NCBI GenBank assembly: GCA_027422505.1
Contig: JAPQWV010000018.1
Location: forward strand, 19,238,001 to 19,302,000
From: Craterostigma plantagineum
Taxonomy: Eukaryota > Streptophyta > Magnoliopsida > Lamiales > Linderniaceae
Length of the DNA: 64,000 nucleotides
Reading direction: 5' to 3'
The notes under the pieces were generated by a model that saw nothing but the letters and a program-made list of their open reading frames with translations, had not been told where the DNA came from and did no database searches. Both the position numbers and the translations under genes were made by a program. This document shows, piece after piece, positions 56,125 through 64,000 of this stretch. The stretch's first letter is position 1; each line of letters starts with the position of its first letter.

Positions 56125-58435
56125 ATGGCGCCCAAGATTCAGCCACTCTTCATCGCCCTCTCTCTCCTCTCGCTGGCGATTCTCTACCTCCACAACACGG
56201 CGGCGCCGCCCTCATCGCAACCATCTTTGCTAGATCCGGCGAGCACCTTCGCCGTACCTCAAACTTCCATCAACGTCTACATCGCACCCCTCCCCAAATC
56301 CCTCAATTACGGTCTCTTACAGCAATACTGGGCTTTAACCTCCGACGCAAGGATCGGCAGCGAAGTAGACAATGAGATAAGGAAGACCCTTTCGCCCAAT
56401 TTGTCACTAGATTCTCTTCCTTACCCTGAAAACCCTATAATCAAGCAGTATAGCGCCGAGTATTGGATATTGGGCGATCTGTTGGCTACTGAGGATGCGA
56501 AGATCGAGTCTTTTGCGAAGAGGGTTTTGGATTATCGAGATGCTGACGTCGTTTTCGTGCCCTTTTTCGCCACGTTGAGCGCCGAGCTGCAGCTGATTGT
56601 GAAGAAGGGCGTTTTCAGGAAGAAAGTTGAGGATAATGAGGATCATATGAGGCAGAGAATGGTCGTTGATTTGGTCAAAAAGTCCGATGCTTGGCAGAGA
56701 TCGGGCGGCAGAGATCATGTCTTTGTTCTTACTGGTGAGGTTTCTTTATGGGCTTTTCATTAACTTTCTTCTTGATTCAGTAGTAGTAACTTCAGTTCTT
56801 CGTTCTGCTGGAATTTAGTAATAGGTTTCCTTGAGAGATGGAATTGCCGAGTTTATTGAGCTATTGAATATTGTCAGAAACCGTTTGTCCTTTTTCGAAT
56901 CGTTACTCGTGAGGATTATTGATGGGCTTTTCATTAGCTTTCTTCTTGATTTAGTAGTGATTTCACTTCTTCGTTTTGCAGGAATTTAGTAATAGGTTTC
57001 CTTGAGAGCTTGATTTGCTGAGTTTATTGAGCTATTGCATGGTTTTTATCAGAAAGCGTTGGTCCTTTTTCGAATCGATAATGTAGTAACTCAATGTTGG
57101 GTGGGACATAAGCTGTTAGAAATGACAGAAACTTAGTGTGTCTAACAACTATGTTGCTAAAACAGGTCGATGCTAAAATCTTGAAGCAATTCTGTAAACA
57201 GACCCCATCTCAATGTGGCATCTCAAGGAAGAGATATCACCCGCAATTCTCCTCGTCGTGGACTTCGGTGGCTTTTACAGGCTCGACGCCAAGACATCAT
57301 CGTCATCGCACAATGCCAGCTCATCATCTGACGAAATGGCGACTATTCGCCACGCCCACGCTTCGCTGTTAAAAGACGTTATCGTCCCTTACACTCATCT
57401 ACTCCCTAGCTTATCCCTATCCCAAAACAAGAAAAGAGACATCCTTCTCTACTTCAAAGGAGCCAAACACAGGCACAGGGTAAGTAAACTAAACGTTCCT
57501 GGATTCGAATTTGCGACAATTTTTCTTGATTTGTACTTGTGGGCGCCTTTTTTTAGGGGGTTAAAATATCTTATTAGTCCCGTATTTTAGGGGGTATTAA
57601 ACGGACAATAACTTCAAAATTAAGCAATTTAGGGACATTGCTCGCCGAAAACCTGTATTTTGCCCAAATTATAGGGTTCCGGCAAATTTGTGGGGTGCAT
57701 TTAGTAACTTTCAAAATCAGGCAATTTTGGCACAAAATTTAGGGTTCTGGCGTGTAATGTCCATACATTGCTTAATTTTGGAAGTTACTGCCAGCATAAT
57801 GCCGCCCCCTAAATTCTCTGTCCTATAATGCCTCACTGCCTTAATTACATGACTGAAAAAATAATTATCCCCCGATTTTTCAGGGCGGAATGGTTAGAGA
57901 AAAGCTCTGGGATTTGCTGATCGACGAGCCTGGCGTCGTAATCGAAGAAGGGTTCCCTAACGCCGCAGGGAAAGAGCAATCCATCAAAGGGATGAGATCA
58001 TCAGAGTTCTGCTTACACCCAGCTGGCGATACGCCCACTTCTTGTAGGCTCTTCGACGCCATTCAAAGCCTCTGCATACCTGTAATCGTAAGCGATGAGA
58101 TCGAGCTACCCTTCGAGGGAATGATCGATTATTCAGAATTTTCGGTTTTCGTATCTGTGAGAGATGCTTTGACGCCGAAATGGCTAGTGAATCATCTGAG
58201 GAGCTTCGGAGAGGGTGAGAAGGGCGAGTTTAGGAGAAACATGGCTGAAGTTCAGTCGTTTTTTAGGTATGATAGTGGCCATTTAGGTGGGATTGGGCCT
58301 GCTGTAACTAACGGTGCTGTGAATCGTATATGGAGAAAGGTTTATGAGAAAGTGCCGATGGTTAGGGAGGCTGTGATTAGAGAGCGAAGGAGGCCGAAGG
58401 ACGTCTCCGTACCTCGACGATGTCATTGTACTTGA
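56125..58435 (+). CDS. GT47 exostosin-family glycosyltransferase (ARAD-like)
   Basis: Exons 56125-56734, 57202-57479, 57884-58435, in phase, 479 residues. A type II Golgi anchor sits at residues 8-24 (LFIALSLLSLAILYL), then a short stem. The exostosin domain follows with INVYIAPLP, ADVVFVPFFATLS, DFGGFYRLD, ILLYFKGAKHRHR and [37 protein letters not shown], the nucleotide-sugar-binding region. It ends VPRRCHCT. The overall wording is like plant ARAD/exostosin proteins proposed to build pectic arabinan or other wall glycans. The sugar transferred cannot be told. Intron 1 contains a tandem duplication that includes the donor site, and intron 2 a MITE. Confidence 0.92.
56728..57077 (+). repeat. 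Tandem duplication of about 174 bp in GT47 intron 1
   Basis: 56728-56902 is repeated at 56902-57077 with about 85 percent identity by eye (TTACTGGTGAGG against TTACTCGTGAGG at the start, TTTTTCGAATCG at both ends). The unit includes the exon 1 donor. Confidence 0.85.
57580..57840. mobile_element. TTTAGGGG-ended MITE in GT47 intron 2
   Basis: The left end (TTTTAGGGGGTATTAAACGG, then ACAATAACTTCAAAATTAAG) and the right end (inverse: TTTAGGGGGCGGCATTATGC, then GGCAGTAACTTCCAAAATTA) pair. The interior matches the copy in the F-box gene. Confidence 0.65.
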
Positions 58436-58949
58436 ATGCTTTCTGTTTGTTTGTTTTGTTTAGGGGATTTCTTGATTTATTCTTTGAGTGAAGTTGGTTA
58501 GTGAGGATTGACTGAGAGCTATTTTTTCTTTTTTTTTTTCCCCTTGTCTTTCTGCGTTCATGGACTTAATAGGCAATTTCGTGTTGTTGGAATGATTTAG
58601 AAGTGTGTTCTTTAGATTTTTTGTTCAAATTTTTTTTGTTCGTCTTAGTTCTCCTGCCTTTGTTGATTCTGTTCTCTTAGAAGTATTGAATTTTCTTCGA
58701 AATAGTAGAGGTATCTGTTTGCCATGAATGAAATGAAACTTGACATATTATAGAAGAGCAAACCACTCATAGATAGTACCAAGACATGAATTAAGACCGT
58801 AACAATCGCAAAACAATACAAGGGAAGACTATAACAATAGCTGGCTCAAACACAGAGAGGCACAGAGACCATTTAAGAACGAACACACATTACTGCAGCA
58901 GCAGTGTAATAAGAAAAACCGCAGAGCAATGTAATTACTCAAAAAGGTT
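58436..58949. other. Convergent 3' ends of GT47 and eIF5 genes
   Basis: The untranslated 3' regions of both genes. No other feature is seen. Confidence 0.5.
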
Positions 58950-60293
58950 TTATTCTTCTTCAGACTCAGACTCAGCACTCTTCAGCCACTCGACAAAAGG
59001 CTTCACATTCTTCCAAATAGGAGAGCTTTTGTTTTTGCCCTTCAGACCATTCTCGTACCATTCCAAGATAGACTCTTCTTCCACGACATCGTTGTCATAG
59101 AGAGCCTTCACAACCAAAGGCACCTCCTTCACAGCTTCAGTGCTCGCCTTTCCACAGAAGAACTCAAAGGCACGAAGAAGCATCGACTGTGAACCCCCCT
59201 CTCCTTGTAAGGAAGCTTTGAGGTAGTTCTTCTTTTTCACAACCTCTTTCGAGAATCCTTTACCAGCTCCTTCGAAGAGAGCTTCGAATAGAGCATTGTG
59301 TATCTCTTGAGGCTGAGCAGAAAGTGACTGCAAGAAGGGCTTGAGCTTAGCTGCCGAAGACTCTTTCAAGTGCTTCTTTATTGCATCGACAAGTTCTTGA
59401 TGGGGATTGGATGGATTAGAATCACGGGTATGCCCGTTGACTTTTGTCTTTTCATCTTTTTCTGGGGCGTTCTTCGACTTTGCCTTATCTTCTTCGGTTG
59501 AGAGCATGACCATGCTAGCAGTGACAGCATTAAGCTGCTCTTGAATTCTCTGTTGTGCAGCTAGTGAAGAAATATCGGTCTGCCACTGAACATCGTCGTC
59601 ACTTTCATCTTCGGCGGCTAGAGCTCCGTTCTCATCGCCTTGACTGCCCGGCGAATGGTCCTCATCTGAGTGGTGGGCAGATTTCTTCTTGCTCAACTTT
59701 ATGGCTCCATCCTTAGCACCAGCGGATGGACCTTTCTTCTTAACAGCTTCCTTCTTCAGCTTCTTCAACTCTTCGTCGGCGGCTTCACCTTCCTTGAGGC
59801 GTTCTTTCTCGGCCCTCCTCAGTGCTTTCTTGTCCTTTGGTTTCTTTGCCTCGGGTGGGTTCTTGATGATGAAAGTTGTGAGCTTGTCCCTCATGTCGAC
59901 CTCAGAGATGAACCCACAGGCAGCACATTTGAGATTGACCATCTGAGCCTTTGTGATGATGATTTCGGTTTCAGGGTTCCCACAACCGTAGCACTGGACG
60001 AATTTTTTGATGAAGTTCTCGAGGAGCCCAGCGAGTTTAGCAGTATCATGGGCCCCATTGACAAGGGATGTCCCGGTTTTCTCATCGAACTTGGATTGAG
60101 CTCCCAGTTCGCAGCCAAAGTACTTAGTGGTGTAAGAGGCGGGCCTTGCCAAAGCCTTTGCGATATCCACCATGTTAACGATGTTGGTCTTGATGCCGTT
60201 CCCACGACCTTCGATTTTTGTCAACATCTTGGGCATCTTATACCTGTAGAAAGCGTCATCCTTGTTTCCAGCGCCAATATTTTGCAAAGCCAT
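58950..60293 (-). CDS. eIF5: Eukaryotic translation initiation factor 5
   Basis: An intronless coding region of 447 residues. The start at MALQNIGAGNKDDAFYRYKM is chosen over an ATG eight codons upstream because it matches the family. The N-terminal domain (1-145) holds the GTPase-activating Arg within the DDAFYRY segment and a four-Cys zinc ribbon (CYGCGNPET, then CAACG). The middle is a Lys/Glu and acidic linker. The C-terminal W2/HEAT domain (about 290-447) ends in the acidic-aromatic WLKSAESESEEE box that binds eIF2-beta and eIF3. It triggers GTP hydrolysis on eIF2 once the start codon is found. Undamaged. Confidence 0.96.
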   Translation of the reverse strand: MALQNIGAGNKDDAFYRYKMPKMLTKIEGRGNGIKTNIVNMVDIAKALARPASYTTKYFGCELGAQSKFDEKTGTSLVNGAHDTAKLAGLLENFIKKFVQCYGCGNPETEIIITKAQMVNLKCAACGFISEVDMRDKLTTFIIKNPPEAKKPKDKKALRRAEKERLKEGEAADEELKKLKKEAVKKKGPSAGAKDGAIKLSKKKSAHHSDEDHSPGSQGDENGALAAEDESDDDVQWQTDISSLAAQQRIQEQLNAVTASMVMLSTEEDKAKSKNAPEKDEKTKVNGHTRDSNPSNPHQELVDAIKKHLKESSAAKLKPFLQSLSAQPQEIHNALFEALFEGAGKGFSKEVVKKKNYLKASLQGEGGSQSMLLRAFEFFCGKASTEAVKEVPLVVKALYDNDVVEEESILEWYENGLKGKNKSSPIWKNVKPFVEWLKSAESESEEE

Positions 60294-61366
60294 TTTCTCT
60301 TTCGATAATCTTTGCAATAATCCAAACTTAATCAGCTTCGATGAATGATTCTTCCTGAGTTATGGAAGTACTTCTTGGAATATAGGACAGGCTGCATAAA
60401 CTGGCAACCTTGAAAAGCTATACTGTCTCCTTCAAGTTGATTCGAGTGCATGCAGTCGACTCCTGAAGCAGATCGTATATCCTTTTCTCTAGGCCAAGGA
60501 CAGTCCTTCCCAAGCAATCCAACCGATGATAGGAATGGAGACGCTTGCTCAGACATAAAAGAAGTTTCAAACGTAACAGACTCCGCTTTTGCTAATTGTG
60601 GCCACCCCTTATTTAAAGATCTGCATAATACTAAGCAGCCATCAATAGCAATATCATACTTAAGGCATAAGAAAGAGGAATATACAAATTTCACCAAATG
60701 ATAAAAGTCAGATTCTATCACCATCAGTCAACTAACTTCACCAAGAATTCTAAAACATCTCTAGATACAAACTTGTGGAAATAAAATCCATGACTCATCA
60801 GCCAACAAAAGCCAAGGAATCGATCAATGAAAACAAAATCCGACTTATTTACCGCGATGGTAACATCCATCCAGTCTCAAGTCGGCAGGCTAACAAGTAA
60901 CCATGACAGCTCTAGAGAATTAAGAGTCTACTTAGCTAATCTTAATGAATCACATCTCACGGACTCACGCTCAAAACCATAACCAAACCCGTCAACCAAA
61001 ATCACCCAATTAGAATCTATAATAGCACGAGAAGAATCTATCTTCAAAAGACGAAAGTTTTGTAACAAATCCAATTCCAAATCAGTACCTAAACACGAAA
61101 TGAACAATCGAAATCATTATCACTGAGAAAAGACAGAAAGCTGAAATACAAATTAGAACTAGAACACCAATTGCAGATAAAGCTCGTATAAGAAACCACA
61201 GATCCGCCACAAAACACAAAAATCACCGAGATTACCTTAGCTCCAAGCCGTTGATAGAGACAAACCTAACAACAACTGTATGAGGAGAATCGGAGATTGT
61301 ACACCAGCGGAGAAGATTGCAAGAGATGAATGGGAAAAGTTAGGTCTGATATGCTTATTTATATTA
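60294..61366 (-). promoter_or_regulatory. 5' leader intron and promoter region of eIF5
   Basis: On the minus strand the leader probably starts near 61320-61250, with a long intron (about 900 bp) before the coding exon, as is common in plant eIF5 genes. The splice sites were not fixed. Short open frames in this stretch are not taken as genes. Confidence 0.4.
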
Positions 61367-62309
61367 AGGTTAATTCCTTAATCGAACCCTTTCAACTTTT
61401 CAACTTCCTTTTAAATACCCCTCAAATTATTTCTTCCTTATAAATATCCATTTGAAAATTTCTGTTTTTTTTCAGTACCTAAAAAGCTCTTTCAGCGTAA
61501 AAAGGACGAAAATACCATTGTCTCACATATCAAAAAAGCTGAATAATTATTTTCACATGAATTATACAAAAAAATCGTTATTATACCAATAAAATTGGAC
61601 ATTATACCAGAAAATATTGAAATTATACCATCTTTTTCGTTATTGTATCAATAAATAGCGTTATTATAATTTACAGCAAAATTGGACGTAATTATACCAA
61701 CTGATTTGCAATTATACCACAAATTGTAGAAATTATACCATCTGTTGTCGTAATTATACCAACAAAATTGTATACTATATCATTTTGTATAATAGTGATA
61801 ACAGTTGGTATAATAATCAAAACAGTTGGTCTGATGTCCAATTTAAATAACGTTATTATAATTTACAGCGAAATTGGACGTTATACTAACTGATTTTGAT
61901 ATTATACCAGAAATTGTAGAAATTAACCATTTGTTTTCGTTATTATACCATAAATAACGTTATTCAAATTTTATACAGCGAAGTTGGACGTTATACCGAT
62001 TCTGAAATTATACCAGAAACTGTAGAAATTATACCAACTGTTGTCGTAATTATACCCACAAAATTGTACACTATATCATTTGGTATAATAATGATAACAG
62101 TTGGTATAATTAGAATAACGTTTGGTATAGTAATCAAACAGTTGGTATAATGTCCAATTTAATTTCAGAAAAGGGTATTTTCGTCTGTTCACTGTTTGGG
62201 ATATTAAACACACAACTTTTTTGCAGATGTTACTGAAAAGGAAAATTTTTTGCCATAAGTACCGATAAGAAAGTTCAAAACACGAAAGAGCCTGATAAAG
62301 AATTCACCC
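61367..62309. mobile_element. MULE-like MITE C (TTATACC words), 943 bp
   Basis: Inverted ends AGGTTAATTCCTTAATCGAA and the inverse of GGGTGAATTCTTTATCAGGC, with pairing continuing for over 100 bp (CTTTCAAC/CTTTCGTG, GACGAAAATACC on both sides). Flanks TTTATATTA (61358-61366) and ATTATATTA (62310-62318) match at 8 of 9. The core has about 17 exact TTATACC or GGTATAA words. Terminal style matches MITEs A and B. Confidence 0.8.
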
Positions 62310-62318
62310 ATTATATTA

Positions 62319-62540
62319 TGATATAGATGGAAAACCCTAGTTTCCAAAGAATATTATATTATCACAAGAAAAAGAAAAGAGATAAAAGAAAAAGAAAAGG
62401 CGCCCCCGCGAGCCACGTCATATATTACTATTTATTTAGCACCAAAATTATAATTGGGCCTAGGCCCAAATACGCTAAGGCTTAGTTAAACTTGTATGCT
62501 TGCTCTGAAAAATTAGCTCAAGGGTTTGGGGCTTGGGGAA
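62319..62540. other. Intergenic spacer, no gene seen
   Basis: A purine-rich stretch (62355-62400) then ordinary sequence up to the Helitron end. Confidence 0.4.
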
Positions 62541-64000
62541 TCTATATATATAAAAGTTGGATGGACTCTTTCTTGTGCTGACACGTGTGCAACGGTTTCC
62601 CCCCCATCCAATCAAAGTGCGCGAATGTAGTTCTGATTAATATTCTGAGTTCAACCTATTAGTTTCCGACTTAAATTTGCCTAGAAGTGCTTACGTGTCG
62701 TTATAGGAATGAATTTATATTTTATTTCGGGCGATTGGACTATATAAGACGCTATTCTCTGGCCGGAGATATTAATATATTACATTAAGTTTGCAGTATT
62801 CATGATTCATTAACGATTCATATGCGTGACTGTTAGAGTCTTAGATTCATCGTCTATGCTATTAATGGTCTGGCAGGTGTACGGTCATACGATTGGTAGA
62901 TTGCCTTGTATGTAGTCAAAACCTGTTCAACTCCTGTAACAATAGCCGACTATGGAATGATGGAATAAATGATCCATAAAGACATTAAATACAATAACTT
63001 CTTATTCATTAATGTTGCAAGACTGTTGAAATTCGCGGGTGACCTGAACGGGAATGAGGAGTAGTAGACGCATTAAACCCCACTATATAATTGTCTGTCC
63101 GGTGAGTTGAATTTATTGAAATGTGCTTTGTGTAAAATGAGTCTTCCAACGAAACATTCTGCTTTAGGTGAATTAAAGGCTAGGACCAAATGTGGAACAA
63201 TTGTGGTGCGCGTCCTCCGTTCATGGACCGCAAGAAACACTAAGAAGAATGGAGAGCCCATGAGCCTAGATATGTTGTTGTTGGATGAGAGGGTATTTGT
63301 TCAATATGCTTGCGATGTTGTTTCTATTTGTTCCATATTGTATTTTGTGTTGTTATCATTTCATTTTTTTTTATTTGGTGTGGGCAGGATACTGTGATGC
63401 ATGCGTCTATCCACGTCGAAAGGGCTGATCGATATGCATCGAAGCTAAGGGATGGCCATATTTATTCAATAACTGACTTTGATGTTGTTGATTCCCCTAG
63501 GAACTACCGTATGACTGATGTTGAGTGTATGGTGAGATTCACTGATCGTACTGTAGTGGCTGAGGTGGATGACAAGTCGCGGTCAATAGGTGTCGACAAA
63601 TTTCGATTCATGTCGTACGAGGTCTTGATGCAGCTCGCCAACCGCAATAAGGAATTACCTGGTATTCCGACGTGTTTCGTTCGTTACAATTATATTTTCC
63701 TGTTTTGTCTGTGTTATACAGTATTTCCTTTACATGCGTATGGATGACCATCGTATATAGATTGGCATCCATGCGTGTTTGCTGACATTTGACAGTGTTG
63801 TCTCTGTTTTACAGGCATCCATTTTTGGTACCTGCTATTGTGTGTTGTTGCGTGCATTACGATTGTGTTTGCTATGTTGTCCCTGTTGTACTGTCTATCA
63901 TTCTTTGTTGATGTGTAGCTTATACATGCATGTTTACTACTATATTTTACTGTATTATCTTTGTCGTACAGTCTTGCAGTCTTTGTTACTGTCTGTTTTA
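62541..64000 (+). mobile_element. Helitron 5' part, cut by the window end
   Basis: It begins TCTATATATATAAAAG after an A (insertion between A and T). A GACACGTGT segment 40 bases in and an RPA-like gene are both typical of plant Helitrons. The 3' CTRR end and any Rep/helicase gene would lie beyond the window. Confidence 0.7.
63137..63661 (+). CDS. Helitron-borne RPA70-like OB-fold (DUF223) protein, partial
   Basis: Exons 63137-63292 and 63388-63661, with more beyond. The first encodes ALGELKA----GTIVVRVLRSW then MSLDMLLLDER. The second encodes DTVMHASIH, HIYSITDFDVVDSPRNYR and FTDRTVV, the order of DUF223/RPA1 N-terminal OB folds. Such genes are carried by plant Helitrons and probably assist rolling-circle strand handling. 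Met 63137 is chosen because family proteins begin just before the L-ELK block. The gene is truncated by the window, so intactness is unknown. Confidence 0.7.

Noticed and set aside
59670..60308. 212-codon + strand frame
   Set aside because: Antisense shadow of the eIF5 coding region; no recognisable domain.

Overview
The window is nuclear DNA of a flowering plant, most likely a eudicot. The genes have many introns with GT-AG borders, the flanks are AT-rich, and the repeats are plant types: Athila and Tekay-like Ty3/gypsy LTRs, Mutator-like elements (MULEs) carrying plant mobile and OTU domains, hAT and Stowaway MITEs, a Helitron and a nuclear copy of plastid rDNA. The species cannot be named from the sequence.

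Bases 1-21040 are nested mobile DNA. An Athila-type element on the minus strand keeps a nearly intact gag-pol (1237-6821, one frameshift), a tRNA-Asp primer site and a 1667-bp 5' LTR (7031-8697). It lies inside a Tekay-like LTR (8698-10856). Next comes a decayed MULE with a plant-mobile-domain gene on + and a FAR1/MULE/OTU transposase gene on -, itself broken by a hAT MITE. Last is a DUF1985 gene split by a 2.6-kb solo LTR with a near-perfect 5-bp target duplication. A compact TATA-ORF-AATAAA unit at 598-880 runs antisense to Athila and could encode a 54-residue single-span membrane protein.

Bases 21500-61340 hold the resident genes, separated by MITEs: a GH123-like (DUF4091) protein (+), the NEDD8-conjugating enzyme UBC12/RCE1 (-), an F-box/LRR/FBD protein (+), a DYW-class PPR editing factor close to Arabidopsis At5g16860 (-), a multi-pass calcineurin-like phosphoesterase (+), a plastid pyruvate dehydrogenase E2 (-), a small conserved plant protein (+), a GT47 exostosin-family glycosyltransferase (+) and eIF5 (-). 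They are unrelated housekeeping or organelle genes with no sign of clustering by pathway. Bases 62541-64000 begin a Helitron with an RPA70-like OB-fold gene that runs off the window.

The most unusual signal is one that recurs across unrelated element classes. Most mobile elements here carry a dense array of one short private word, often a palindrome: TTCACGGCCGTGA (Athila), CGCCCGATTT (Tekay LTR 1), TTCGCGAA (solo LTR), TTTCGGYCG (MULE), GCTTGCAAGC (DUF1985 unit), four different GC-rich words in four hAT MITEs that share one terminus, and GGTAC or TTATACC in three MULE-like MITEs. The target-site duplications (8 bp for hAT, 9 bp for MULE MITEs) could be read directly. Other structural oddities are a 1.5-kb head-to-head LTR palindrome, a perfect 66-bp-arm hairpin, and a hAT MITE lodged inside a plastid rDNA insertion.
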